From: Mangifera indica
Lineage: Eukaryota; Streptophyta; Magnoliopsida; Sapindales; Anacardiaceae
Length of the DNA stretch: 64,000 nt
Direction of reading: 5' to 3'
Assembly: GCF_011075055.1 (NCBI RefSeq)
Contig: NC_058138.1
Location: forward strand, 2,976,001 to 3,040,000
Shown: piece after piece, positions 1 through 12,079 of the stretch
How positions within the stretch are numbered: position 1 is the first letter of the stretch
Layout: the number at the start of each line of letters is the position of its first letter
Position numbers and translations under genes: made by a program
The notes under the pieces: generated by a model
The model's database searches: none
Seen by the model: only the letters and a program-made list of their open reading frames with translations
Told to the model about the DNA's origin: nothing

Positions 1-5
1 AAGCC

Positions 6-3000
6 ATGGAAATTGTCACTTCTGTTTGTGGGAAAGTAGCTGAGAAGGTAGCTGACGGTGTGTTCGCAGCTGCTGGTGATCAACTTGGTTATTTGTTTCA
101 CTACAATGACAACATTCAAAAATTGAAAAAGCAAGTTGAGAAGCTGAGGGATAGCAGAGACATGGTGCAAAAGAAAATCGAGTCTGCTAAAAGAAATGGA
201 GAGATCATCTTTGATATTGTTCAAAAGTGGTTACCTGAAGTAGATGATGTTTCTGCAAAAGCTGAAAAGTTTTTGGAAGATGAAGGAAAAGCCAACAAAT
301 GGTGCCTCAATGGGTGGTGCATTAATCTCGGACAACGTTTTCGATTTAGTAAGGAGGCAAAAAAGCATACTCTAACGATTTTTGATCAACTTCAAGAATT
401 AGGAAAGTTTGAGAGTGTGTCTTATCCTGCTCCTCCATCTGGAATTATATTGTCATCTCAGATAATTAATTCTGGCATATTCAAATCTAGAAATTCGCTT
501 AAGAAGGACATTATGAAGGCCTTAATTGATGCTAACAATATCAGCATAATTGGAATATGTGGGATGGGGGGCATCGGTAAAACCACACTAGTTAAAGAAA
601 TTGGCCACCATGTAAAAGGAGCCAAGGAGTATGATGTTGTAGCGATGGCTGTTGTCTCTCAAAACCCCAGTATTATGAAGATTCAAGGTGAAATTGCTGA
701 CATGTTGGGTTTAAAATCTCTTCCGATTCATTCTGAATTGGCAAGAGCAGGTTCGTTGTGGGAGAGAATCAAGCAAGGGAAGCGGGTCCTTATAATATTA
801 GACGATGTTTGGGAGATAATTAAATTGAGTGAGATCGGCATTCCTTTTGGGAATGACCATAGAGGCTGTAAAATTTTAATCACCTCTCGAAACAAAGATG
901 TATGTATTGGAATGGACTGCCAACAGATATATAATGTTGAAACTTTATCTAAACAAGAATCTTGGGAACTTTTTAGCAAGATTGCAGGCTCAATTGTTGA
1001 AAATTCTGATATAAATCAAATTGCAAGAGAGGTAACTATTAGTTGTGGGGGACTGCCACTTGCAATTGTGACAACAGCAGGTGCTTTAAAAGGGAAGAGC
1101 ATCCATGGGTGGAAACGCGCAGCACGGCGACTTGAATCGTCTACCCCAGAAATGGAGAAAAAAGTTTTTTCATCTTTGAAACTAAGCCTCGATTACTTAG
1201 AAGAAGAGACAAAATCACTTTTTTTGTCTTGTGGCTTATTTCCAGAGGATTACGAAATTCCTATTGAAGATTTGGTAAGATATTGGATAGGTTTGAAGTG
1301 GTTTGGAGATATTGATGAGACAATTGAGGATGTCAGAAACAAAGTTTATGATATTGTAAGTACCCTAACCTCTTCTTTTCTCTTGATTGAAGGATATGAA
1401 GGGCATGTACAAATGCATGATATTGTCCGTGATTTTGCAATAACTATAGCTCCTGAATACAACCATAAATTCATGGTAAATGCTGGAATTGGTCTAAAGG
1501 AGTGGCCACGTAGGGATACATTTAAAGATTTTACATGTATCTCATTGATGGCAAATTATATTGAGGAGCTACCTAATGGGTTGGAATGCCCAAATTTGCA
1601 AGCTTTGTTGCTGCAAAAAAATCAAATTTCAGTTGTCCCTAGTAGCTTCTTTGAGAAAATGACAAATCTCAAAGTTTTAAACTTGGGACAAATATACATC
1701 GAGGCATTGCCTGATTCACTTTTATTTCTCACAAATCTTAGAACATTAGAAGTTAGTGCTTCCAAAGTGGTTGATCTATCAATAATTGGAAGGCTAAGTA
1801 AACTTGAGATTCTTTCCATTTCTGATTCTATACTTGTTAAGGAGATCCCTTCATCCTTTAGTCAATTAACTAATCTCATGTTGTTAGATTTGACTAATAC
1901 TAATTTAGAACTAATACCTTATGGCATTATATCTTCCCTTCAAAAGTTAGAGGAATTGCATATCAATGGAAATTGGAACCTTGTTGAATTATGTAATGGA
2001 GAAACTCCTACTCAATGTTTTTGTAAATTGAGAGTTTTGAAAGTTTCTTGGTGCAGAGACTTGTTAAATATTGCTCCAAGTCATTTGTTACAGGGGCTCC
2101 AAAATCTTCAAACTCTTGAAGTCAATTGGTGTAAATCATTGGTGTATATATTTGATTGTGAAAAGATTAAGATTACAAAAGGAGAAACCAAGTTACTCTC
2201 GTCATTAGAGTATTTGAATTTGAGTGACTTATTTGAGATGTCACATATGTGGAAGGGAGACCATCAATCTATAAGCCTTCATAACTTGAAGAGCATAAAA
2301 CTGTTTCATTGCTCAAAGTTAATAAAACTATTTTCACCAACTCTACTCCAAAGCCTTATTTGTTTGGAAGAACTAGATATAGAGAACTGCTATTATTTAA
2401 GGGAGATCTTTGAGAAGAAAGAAGCGGAAGATGTAGAGTTAGATCACACCATAACCTCCCCATGCTTGGGAAACCTGACTTCTATAAATATATATACTTG
2501 TGATAGTTTAGAAATCCTCTTCACTCCCTCAATTGCCAAACTCTTGGTGAAGTTGAAAAGCCTAAAGCTATCGTTCTGCTCAAGAATACAAGAAATAATC
2601 ACAAATGAGAAAGGAGAAAAAGAAAAGTCATCAGAGAGCATTGTGTTTCCTCGTTTGGAGGAATTGAATCTGTTTTATCTACATAGCCTCACTTGTTTTA
2701 GCTCTGGGTCATATACTATTGAATTCCCAAAATTGGAAAGATTAAAGATATCTGGCTGTGGAAAAATGAAGACCTTCAGTTTTGGAGAGCAAGTGACACC
2801 CAACCTTAAAGAAGTGCGTCTTGATGGTACTAGACGTTGGAATGGCAACGTGAATACCACATTTGAAGAGTACTTCAATGAACAGGTATATACTACTTTA
2901 TGATGAAACAACTATTTTTTCTAATTCATTTTCTCAAATGTCTCCATTTTCATTCATTCATTTTCAATTAATTGTACATAAACATTATTAATTTGGACAG

Positions 3001-3960
3001 TTTGATTTGCATTAGATTTTTCTTCATTAGAATAATTATTCATTCTCATTTGTACATAATCATATTCTTTATTCAGTATTATTGTTAGCAGTTATTCATA
3101 TTATTGTGTATATAGATATACTTGATAATCAAAAACCTACATCTTTTAATTAATCATCCATTCATGCATATTATTTTCAATTATACACAAATATAAATAT
3201 AAGCCTTTTATACTTCCACATTACTTGTACAATTTCATTTGCATTTCTTTTTTCTTCTTACATTAATTAATTATTCTTTCCCCTTTTTTCCAACACTAAT
3301 TTATTAAGAAACAGGGGTGGCTCCTCTGCCTTCAGCGCAGGTGAAAATCCCGGGAAATTTATTAATTTATAATTATAATTAAATTCTTAATTATACCCTA
3401 TTTAGGTTTTCTCTTTCCAGTTTTCAAATCTGTTAACCCTAACAAATTGTTTTGTTTCATTTTCTTAATAATATTATATTATAAATAATCTATCTCATTA
3501 TATTGAGACAAAAATTAATTCCCATAAACAATGTTATGTAATATTTCACTATGAATCGTAAAATTTTGAGATTTTAGTCTAAAATTGAAAGATGTTCAGG
3601 TGCAACCTTTGATGTATGAGCATATGATTGGTATTTTTAAAAAAGAAAATCTCTAATTCAAAATCAATCAATCACATACCGTGATACATCTACATTTGTA
3701 ACCTTGTTCATACTTGAAGTATTTCCGTTATTAATAAGTTCATTGCTTTTGTAGGAAATGGAACTGGAAGAGCACTTGTTGCCAACTCGTGAATGTGGTA
3801 TAAATCATGCTTTATTATATTAGTTATTCGATATTATTGACAATTATATATACATATTATTGTTATATATTCATCTTTTATATATTTATTGTTAATTCAA
3901 TTATGTTAAATTTATTCAGACGACAAAGAAGAAGAAGAAGAAGAAGAAGAAGAAGAATAG
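6..3960 (+). CDS. CC-NBS-LRR (NLR) disease resistance protein, RPS2/RPS5/At4g27190-like
   Basis: This is an intracellular immune receptor that should bind ATP/ADP and trigger defence on effector perception. Proposed coding exons are 6-2885, 3755-3797 and 3920-3960 (987 aa); phases agree (0, then 1). Exon 1 ends at CAG|GTATAT; without splicing the frame would stop at 2903. Visible motifs: an N-terminal coiled coil (about 25-65), P-loop GMGGIGKTT (186-194), kinase-2 LDDVW (265-269), GLPLA (about 349-353), MHD in QMHD (470-472), then irregular LRRs from about 500 to 960, rich in LEEL, LKVL and CxxL patterns. The coiled coil is of the RPS2/RPS5 type, not the EDVID type. The two short 3' exons add an acidic tail ending in ten Glu codons. 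The ATG at 6 has G at -3 and +4. NBS-LRR identity is certain; the short 3' exons are inferred from splice sites and phase. Confidence 0.93.
3928..3957 (+). repeat. (GAA)10 microsatellite inside the last NLR exon
   Basis: Ten uninterrupted GAA triplets lie directly before a TAG stop. In the proposed spliced frame they encode ten Glu residues at the protein's C terminus. Trinucleotide runs like this often vary in length between alleles. Confidence 0.85.
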
Positions 3961-4587
3961 GCTACTTGTTAGGATGTCAATACATATTTTACATCTGTAC
4001 AATGGTGTGTTCACATGTTTTATGTTTATTCTTTCTAATTCATGCATCATCATCATCTTCCTTTTTTTATTGTATTTAGTTTTATTTAATTGAGAGGTAA
4101 GGCTCATTATGTCCCCCTCTGTTTAGGTGTAATTTTTTTTTCAATTAATAAAGTTTCCCTCGTACTGTCGAGGTTTGCCAAAAAAATTTCCATTATAAGT
4201 TTTTATTTGTGATGTAATTTAAATTTATATATTGGATGCACAAATAAGAATAATTTGATTCAGATCTAGCTCAACAAGACCCAATTTGAGATCGACGAGT
4301 TGAAATTCAAAATCGATTTAAAAATAATTTAACTTTAAATTTGATCTCAATTATCTCGAATTTGACTTATTCAATTTGAACTCAAACAATGCAAATCATA
4401 TGTAGTCATATACATGAGACTCTAACCTAACCATTAGAAAGATAACTACAGTATTCATTTGAGACATCCACCCTACAAAATAACTCTAGTATGAATAAGT
4501 TCTTAAGAAATATTCATACACGTAATTTTATTCATAGATGCATATAAGAGTGAATCTTATAATGAGATAGAATAGAAACAATAAAAA
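3961..4587. other. Intergenic gap between convergent NLR and LEA-like genes
   Basis: AT-rich spacer between two 3' ends. An AATAAA at 4147-4152 could serve as polyadenylation signal of the NLR transcript. A stretch at 4250-4400 is a degenerate AAATTCAAA/GAACTC-rich repeat of the kind scattered through the window. No gene seen. Confidence 0.6.
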
Positions 4588-6044
4588 TTAGTTCTTGGTG
4601 TTCATTTTTTTCTTCAAATCCTCAGCATTTTGATTGAAGGCTTCCTTGGAAGCTTCAGCATTGCCCATCACTGATTCTTGAGCTTTCTGAGCAGTATCCT
4701 TAGCTGATCTCCATGCTCCTTGCATTGTTTGTTTTGCCTTCTCAGAGATTTCTTGTGCTGTCTCAGCCACCTTTCCAGCCATATCCTTTGCATTTTGATT
4801 CATCTACACACAATTTTCACAAAATACATGCTCACGAATATTGGGAAAATTCAATTCAAGGTTCATTGAGTTCGATGCATTTAGTCTTTTGTTCATCACC
4901 GATAGGCTTTTGTGCATTTTCAGAATACATCAATGTTGGCAAGTGCCGAAAATTGAATGCCTCTACATATTGTTGATGTCAAAAATCTCACATCAAAGAG
5001 GAGTCTAAAGGCAAAACAACCTTGCCACTTTAAGTGGTATGCTATGTATAGATCAAAGCAACATCTACTATAGTACCATATGTGGGGACAATGTCAGGTG
5101 CTCTCACCAAACCACTCGATTAGGAGGCTGTGACATTAGTAGTGGCATTGCCTATAGGGAGTAACATTGTCTATAAGGAGCCAAGTGATCTCCCCAGTTT
5201 GTGAAATCAAAAGTGGCATTGCTTATGGGGAGTGGCACTGTCTATGCAGACAATGCCAAGTGATCTCCTTAAGCCTCTTGACTAAGAGGTTATGTTGATG
5301 TCGAAGACTAAGGGACTTAGATCAATATAAACTTATTGTCTCTCCCTTGCGATGTCTTTTAAGGACAAAATTGTGAGACCAATGGTTTTCATCATTTTTT
5401 ATAATACCGTAAGTATTGATCTTAAGAGCCTCTCTACCCTTAGATGTATATACCAACAAAAAGAATTAATAATAATCAAAGAATGAAACTAACAAAATAT
5501 TATACTTGTTCGGCAGTAGAGGCAGCCTTGTGCTTCATATTTCCACCAGTCTTCATTGCATCATCAGCCCCCTGTTTAACAGCCTGTGCTGTCTTATTCA
5601 TTGTAGCTTGAGCATCTTGATGTGAACTTGCCTATAACCAAAACATATCATTAACCTTTTTACTTGTTAATTAATACACAAGGTATGGTTGGACTTGAAG
5701 CAAACCAAGCCCAAATAAGGGTCAGCTCAAGCACGCATCGAATCTAGAAGTAAAAAAGGAAGAATCGCTAACGAAGTGCGTTTTGGTGCAGTGACACCAG
5801 CAAGGCAAGACGGTTCAAGTTAAAATCTCTTTAACTCAAACTCATCTCGTTCAAGTCAAACAACGATCTAAACTTAAGCAGCTCAGATTGAATTCACCCG
5901 TAACACTACCATTACTATAAAGTAACTAAATACCTTAATACATCTTGGTACTCCAGCCACAACCAACCTGGGATTCCAAGTGCTCCTTAAAATTGCAACT
6001 CTAACATGACCAATCTTTGTGGCAGCTGTGATTGAACTTGCCAT
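4588..6044 (-). CDS. Small LEA-like protein (At4g13230 type)
   Basis: Three coding exons on the minus strand: 5934-6044, 5506-5631 and 4588-4803, all phase 0, giving 150 aa. Exon 1 encodes a short basic N terminus (MASSITAATKIGHVRVAI...) that could be a mitochondrial or plastid targeting sequence. Exons 2-3 encode a hydrophilic Ala/Lys/Gln-rich helix with repeated motifs such as QDAQATMNKTAQAVKQGADD and KAKQTMQGAWRSAKDTAQKA, typical of group-3 LEA-like proteins, ending KKKMNTKN. Such proteins are thought to stabilise membranes and proteins during desiccation. Introns follow GT-AG. Intron 2 (4804-5505) is largely occupied by an LTR-like repeat. Family call is by composition and resemblance to the Arabidopsis At4g13230 protein. 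Confidence 0.85.
4971..5458. mobile_element. Possible solo-LTR-like insertion in LEA intron 2
   Basis: The segment starts TGTTGATGTCAAAAATCTCA and ends TACCAACA, so the ends are TGTTG...CAACA as in LTRs. It has internal near-duplicated phrases (AGTGGCATTGCC..., GTGATCTCC...) and is less AT-rich than its surroundings. No 5-bp target duplication is visible, so the limits are uncertain. Confidence 0.4.
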
Positions 6045-6153
6045 TTCTTCTTGTTTGCTTAATTATTTTTTGAACGGATTTTTTTTATTTTTTATTTTTT
6101 TGTGATGAAGAGAATAAGAACACCTTTGAACATGATTTAGGTGAATAAATGCA

Positions 6154-6161
6154 GTTTATAA
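6154..6161 (-). promoter_or_regulatory. Candidate TATA box of the LEA-like gene
   Basis: TTTATAAA on the minus strand about 110 bases before the start codon at 6044, a plausible distance for a plant promoter with a leader of about 80 bases. Inference from position only. Confidence 0.4.
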
Positions 6162-7494
6162 AGAGGAAAATTTGCACATTACAGTCAATAAGATCCATAA
6201 TTTCTGAGAATAAATGGTTGTGAACATGGCTTTTTACAGTAAATTAGATCCATTATTCCAGGGTCATTCATTACTAGTTTGAGGATTTTTATTTTTTGAT
6301 CAGGAGCAAGGCTCGTCGGATCATGTCCTCTTGACCAAAACACAAATTTGTGATCGATAGTTAATAGAGAAGAATGAAAGGAAATACTAGCTATGCAATA
6401 TTAAATTATATGATACCAATAAAAGATGAGACAAAATAGACCAAGCGAAGAGTTGTGCCGGCCAAGGGGGACTATGACCCACAAAATTGTGGATGATCAC
6501 GTAAAGACTCGTTTTCAAAATAGGTCATGCTAAGGCTTTAGGTCATGCTAAGGCTTGTGGGCCTTCCCAACACAGCGCGCAATTAGGCACAACACAACTT
6601 AGAGGGCTATGAGTTGTGCCTTGGGCTTTAGTGTTAAGGCTAACCCTAGCATGACATGGCTGGCAGCATATCGGACCATGCCAAATTAGGCACAACACGA
6701 CCGGTTTGTCCCTCCACATCTAAGTAAGGTAAAAGGGTAGACAAATTCTAAGCTATTTATTAATGAAGTTATTATTAACAAGTAATATTATAAGTATAAA
6801 CAACAAATACTAACAGATACAAGTTAATTAACGTATCATTATGTGATTAGATAATTTAATTGTTGAAGAATAACTAGTTATTATGAAACCCAAAATAAAG
6901 TAAATAGCAAAGAAATGCAGAGTACTCAAAATAACAATGCAAGACTTAGGTAGGAAACTCAATAGAAGAAAAACCCCAGATAGACTGTGGAGGAAATTTT
7001 GCTTTGAAGAAAGAAGATTATAAGGTAAAGGAGAGAGTATACATCTCTTGATTTGTGGCACCTTTCTTCACAACTTACGAGTTCACTTGCTATTTAAACG
7101 TTATTATTTTCAAACAATGTGAAATGCCTATGCATACACATTATCTTTCCTTTACTATGTCAATGTAGAATGTAATACCCTAGGCAATCTCACATCAATA
7201 GAATAGAAGAGAGATATTGGGTTTATATAGCATCTTATATTATTAAGACAAAATTAGCTAAATAGTATTTAAACTCTTAAAATGTTAAGAGGTATTTTAA
7301 ATTATAAAGCTCAAATGCAAAACTATAATAAATTTTGTATCTAAAGTGAACAATATCTAATTTTCAAAGTTACTTTGAAAACATTTTGAGTCTTAAGACC
7401 CAAGAGGCGGCAATGGCACAAGACTTGGAGCCTCAAGTTTCAAAATTGGATAAAAGGGTCTTTAACTGCTATAGTACATAAGAGATATATCCTT
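6162..7494. other. Intergenic, no gene; degraded repeats
   Basis: AT-rich DNA. Around 6440-6720 lies a moderately GC-rich relic with several copies of GGCACAACAC and its complement GTTGTGCC, which looks like a decayed dispersed repeat. No open frame with coding character was found. Confidence 0.45.
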
Positions 7495-7504
7495 ACCCTA
7501 TAAT

Positions 7505-7803
7505 AGGGTTGGATTCGAGCCGAACCGAGCCTGGCTCGGAGCCAGCTCGAGCTTGACTCGATTCAAATATAAACGGCTTGAGTTTGGCTCGAGCTCGACT
7601 AAGGCAAGCTCGTTTCGGGTTCGCGTTCTACTCGGCTCGGTTCATTTTTCATTATCAAAACGATATCGTTTTTAATATATATTAATCAAAACGACATCGT
7701 TTTGTATAAAAAAATTTAATAAAAAAATCTACCGAGTCAATCCGAACTCGATCGAACTGAGCCAAGCCCAGCTCGTTTCAGGCTCGAGCTCGAGCCGAGC
7801 CCT
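7505..7803. mobile_element. Non-autonomous TIR element (GGTTGGATTCGAG family), copy 1
   Basis: A 299-bp element starting AGGGTTGGATTCGAGC and ending GAGCCGAGCCCT, flanked by the direct repeat ACCCTATAAT at 7495-7504 and 7804-7813. The centre holds AAAACGATATCGTTTTT and AAAACGACATCGTTTT, and the arms are rich in CTCGAGCTCG. The 9-10 bp duplication suggests a Mutator-like MITE. It has no coding capacity. Confidence 0.75.
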
Positions 7804-8976
7804 ACCCTATAATCCGGATCATGACAATTGAATAAGTATTATCACTTATCCAAAATGATATATCAATTCATATCATTAACATATATTTTATTATATAATA
7901 CATCTATTATAGTATATTAATTTTTAATATACTTTAAAATAAATATTTTAAATATACCTTAAAAAATTAGTCACAACCTGAAATCCCCAATATTCCCCCA
8001 AAACCTCGGGACATAAAACCAATAACACAAGAGTAAAAGCGCAAAAAATTGGTTTACAAAGAAGAGGCATACCAGAAAGAGATCAAGAAGAATGTGATGA
8101 GGGAGAGGGGAAAGATCAGAGAAAAGGGATAGATGAGCAGGGCTTTATCTATAGTTAAAGAAAGCAAAGATGGCGGGGTTCTCATTCATTTAATTAAAAA
8201 AAATTAAACTTAATTAATAATTTATGAAAATGGAAACCAAAGGGGAATGGCGAGAGAGAGTTGGAATGGATCAACGATAAGTCCCGAAAGAAGAGCAGAC
8301 TGCAACGTTCACTGAGTCTCCCAAACTCAGTGTATTCTTCCTCCGTCTCTCTCAATTCGAAGACCGCCATTTTCATTGCACGTATAATTTTGGAATTTGC
8401 CCTTCGACCTCTCAGTCTCGATTATCTTTTTAAGGTGGGTTTATTTCAGATATTAGCAATCTATTTAGAAAAAATCGAAAAATATGAGAAAAATATTATG
8501 TTAAATTAAAAATAATAAAAAATATTAAAATATTATTTTTTTAAATATACACACGTATAATTATTTTAAAATAGGTTTATAATATTTATTATATTAATTA
8601 AAATTTAAAATATTTAATTTTAAAAATTAATAAATAAGTATAAAATTATAATAAATTTAATATTACTAAAATAATCTTTGCTCATTGAAAATCAAACAAC
8701 CTCTTATTCTTTCTAGGTAAATTACTCTTTCCCACCAAAGATTTCACAAAAGAAATTGTTACCAACTAAGTTTGAAAAAAAAAAAGTTGTTTTTTTATTT
8801 GTCTGTTAAATATGTTAAAACATCTATTAAATTTTAAATTAAATAATATATCATCTCTAAATTTTTTTTAAAATAATATAAAATTAATTATCATTAGTGA
8901 CATTCATCATTGACAATATTGAGATGCAAGTGATATTAACTCTATTATAATATTTTGTCGTAATATAAATACATTT
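7804..8976. other. Intergenic, no convincing gene
   Basis: Mostly AT-rich. A short, less AT-rich patch at 8240-8420 has open frames on both strands (a minus-strand one begins MAVFELRETEEEYTEF); I see no splice partners or known domain. Treated as non-coding or as a gene fragment. Confidence 0.4.
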
Positions 8977-8979
8977 TAA

Positions 8980-9459
8980 GGGGGCGTTTGGTTTGAGTTT
9001 TTTAAGATTATTTAGTAATCTATCTTTTATTCTCTTATTTGGTTTGTCAATAATAAAATATTACAGTAATCTTCTATTACCAATATTGGCGTGACAGATA
9101 ATATAAGTGATAATCTGATTACTACCTTCACCTCAAGTATTTAAAGATTACCGAGATAATATTGATTTTATTATAATTATATTATTATTTATTAATTTTT
9201 TGAGACAAAAATAAATTTATTTTTAATTAATATGATAAATAATATAAAACAATTTAAAAATAATTATATTCAAGGGCATTTAAGTAAAATAATTTACTAG
9301 TTATCTTTTATTACCTTTAACCAAACACAATAATTATTTATACCTATCAAATTTTATCAAACATAGTAATCATTTATATCCAGTAATCTTCTAAATAATT
9401 TATCTTCAAAGTAATTTTTCTATTTTGGTAATAAATCATTACCCAAATCAAACGCCCCC
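8980..9459. mobile_element. Tourist-like (PIF/Harbinger) MITE
   Basis: A 480-bp element with terminal inverted repeats GGGGGCGTTTGGTTTGAG at the left and the complement (CAAATCAAACGCCCCC) at the right. Both ends are flanked by TAA (8977-8979 and 9460-9462), the 3-bp target typical of Harbinger-type transposons. Subterminal TAGTAATCTATCTTTTAT-type sequences recur in inverted orientation. The interior is AT-rich with no transposase. Confidence 0.8.
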
Positions 9460-9462
9460 TAA

Positions 9463-12070
9463 TAGTTAAAATTAATGATTAATTTTGAAAAATAATAAAA
9501 AAATTAAGTTTTCTTAAATTTAAAATGTTAAAATTATCGTTTCATCAAACCTTTTATTTTCTTTTATTTTGGCCAAATGTAGTTCCTACTCAAAGTTTAG
9601 TTAATGATCGATCTCCACTTTTAAATTTAAATAGTTCAATTTCGCCACCATCTATTTTTTTTTTTTTTAAAGTAAATTTTGATATGTAAAACAAGTAAAA
9701 ATGGTATTTTAACAGAATTAAAAAAAATTAAAATGTATATTTTTTTTTCTTATACACAATATTTACACATTTATCCTTTTTTTTTTTTTGTTTTCTCATT
9801 CTCCTCTCCTGCCACTATCAACTCCTCATTTTCTCTCATTTATTTATTTTATAAATTTGAGCTTTCACTTTTTATTTTTTTCTCATGTTCATTTTTCATT
9901 ACTGTCTATTCCTTCTACTTCTACCACTCATTATTCTTTTGGGAAAAATAGCAAGAAACAATAGTAAGAAAATGAGAAATTAGAAAATGATAATAAAAAA
10001 TTATACATATTAAATATCTTGAATTTTTTCTTAGTTTTTGTGTTAGAGATAGATAATGGGTGAAAATTAATAAATTTTAAATTTAAAGGGTTAAATATCA
10101 TTTTACTAAAATTGTGTGGGAAATCTTATTTAACCTTTTATGTTCAACACAATTTGGTGCAAAATTTTTGTGGTGTTTTAATCAAATTAGCTGATTTTCA
10201 CTCCACATTTGTCACTCAGTGGGACTTGATTTGAGCAAAGTGATGTTTGAACATATATTAGTTCAGGTTCGATTAAAATCTATTTTACTAAGTTCAAATC
10301 GAATTTAAATTAATTAAAAATATTATTGAAAGGTCATTGGTATGATGTATTATTTGTAGGATGAATAATGATGTCAACAAAATGAATAATATCACAAATA
10401 AAATAAATAATATTATCGTAAGAGAATTTAAATCAAATTTAAATTAAACTTCAAAATTAAAACTTTAGTTTGAATCGAACTCACAACTAGATTTAAATCG
10501 AACTGAGCTCGAGCTCAGCTCAGTTTGTATAAAGTAGAGCTCGAATTCGAGTTCGAGCTCATCAAGCTCGTGAAAGGTAGGCTCAAACTCGATTCGATTT
10601 GTTTTGAGTTTGAGTTTTTATCTATTTCTTTATTAAAACGATGTCATTTTAATGTATATTAGGCAAAACGATATCGCTTTATATCAAAATTTTTAATTGA
10701 CAAATTTGGGGAGTAGCTTGAACTCGAACTTGAACGAGTTTGTATAAGATTGACTCATTTTAAGCTCGTTTGAATCAAACTCAAACTCAAGCTTAAATAG
10801 ATTCAGTTTGAATTTAGCCCTAATCGAACTAAACACCACTTCAAAATAAGCTACCATGGTCCAGGACATAAATGTCTCTAAATAAAATTTATGTTGATTT
10901 GACTATATACTCCCTCCCATTGTACGTGAATCCCAGAAGTAAAAAGAACTACATTGTTCCTCTATTCCCTCACGATTGACTTGATTGGTGAAACATGTGT
11001 AGAGTTTTATATAATAAATTAGAAAAAAGCAAAACACATCAAATATGATACACAAATTCTTACATAAATGTATTGAATGTGCTCTGGGAAATTTATTGTC
11101 CTTCTTTGTAAGCTCTCAAGGGCTTCTTAAACATGCTTTCAAATGTCAGCTTCTTTCTTTCAGATCTTGCTATTTTATGTTGATTTCTTCCAATGCTTTG
11201 TTTTCGTTTTTTCCATTTGTTAAAGAAATGCCATTTCTTGGAAACTTGTAGGATCCAAACTGAGCATGCTATGGACCAAAGCAAGTGGAGGTTGCCCATG
11301 AATGAATGGCAATCCAAACGCTTCTCATCGCTGATGATCTTTTCAGGTTAGTGTATTGTGAAACTACTGGGACTGTAATTCAAAGTGCTATAGTTTATAA
11401 TCAGTGCTGATGATATCTTGCATCGTAGTTAACAAATAATCTCAAGGGTTTAAAAATTGATGAAACATTAGAATTTTCAAAAAAAAAGTTAGAGTTTGAG
11501 TCTCTTAAAAACTTGAATTCGAACCTTCATCATAATTGTAAAAGTGAAACCTTAACTTACCGTGGTTGTGGGTTCATCTAATACCTTCAAAATAATAAAA
11601 TTTTTTACCATGTTATCACTGTGGTTGTGTCTGTACTCATTGTTAGTGCATATTCCTTTACAATGCCTCGTAATCCCTAACAATTTTCGGTTCGGAACTA
11701 AAGTAAACATGAAAGAAAGGTCAAGGTTTCTTGGGTTAAACATGTAATACACTTTTTTTTTAGTAGAATTTTTTTTCTTGTGAAAGTCATTCCTAATACG
11801 TTTTTTTTCCTTCGAGTACAGAGCTGTGACAATTGACTGGCATTGCAGCAATTCTCAGGTTCCCTCTACCAGATTTGGAAGACATTGAGATGTAATGAAC
11901 ATGGCTTCGGTATAGGTTTCTCATTATTATTATTATTATTTTGCTATATTAGCTTGTGCGCTGTATTTGATTTATTCATGTACTTTTAGTATTGAATTTA
12001 ATTCAATTTAAGACAGGATTCTGTATATATTTTACATTTGTAACATTAGGATTAGTGGAATAAAATATTA
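9463..12070. other. Intergenic; decayed repeats
   Basis: Very AT-rich. Between about 10450 and 10810 lies a diverged relative of the CTCGAGCTCG / AAACGATATCG repeat family, with weak ends. The stretch 11040-11900 is less AT-rich and contains short frames, including a splice-acceptor-like site followed by a frame ending LPDLEDIEM and stop near 11890, but no gene could be assembled. An (ATT)n run lies near 11925-11941. Confidence 0.4.
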
Positions 12071-12079
12071 TTTACAATA

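Noticed and set aside
8194..8376. Minus-strand frame beginning MAVFELRETEEEYTEF
   Set aside because: Short, no domain, no partner exons in either direction and an AT-rich continuation. Could be a 5' fragment of a broken gene but cannot be supported.
10905..10930. ACTCCCTCCCATTGTAC, similar to a Stowaway MITE end
   Set aside because: No matching inverted end or TA duplication found nearby.
11820..11895. Acceptor-like site followed by a frame ending LPDLEDIEM and stop
   Set aside because: No upstream exons could be joined in phase; stop codons close the frame on the 5' side.
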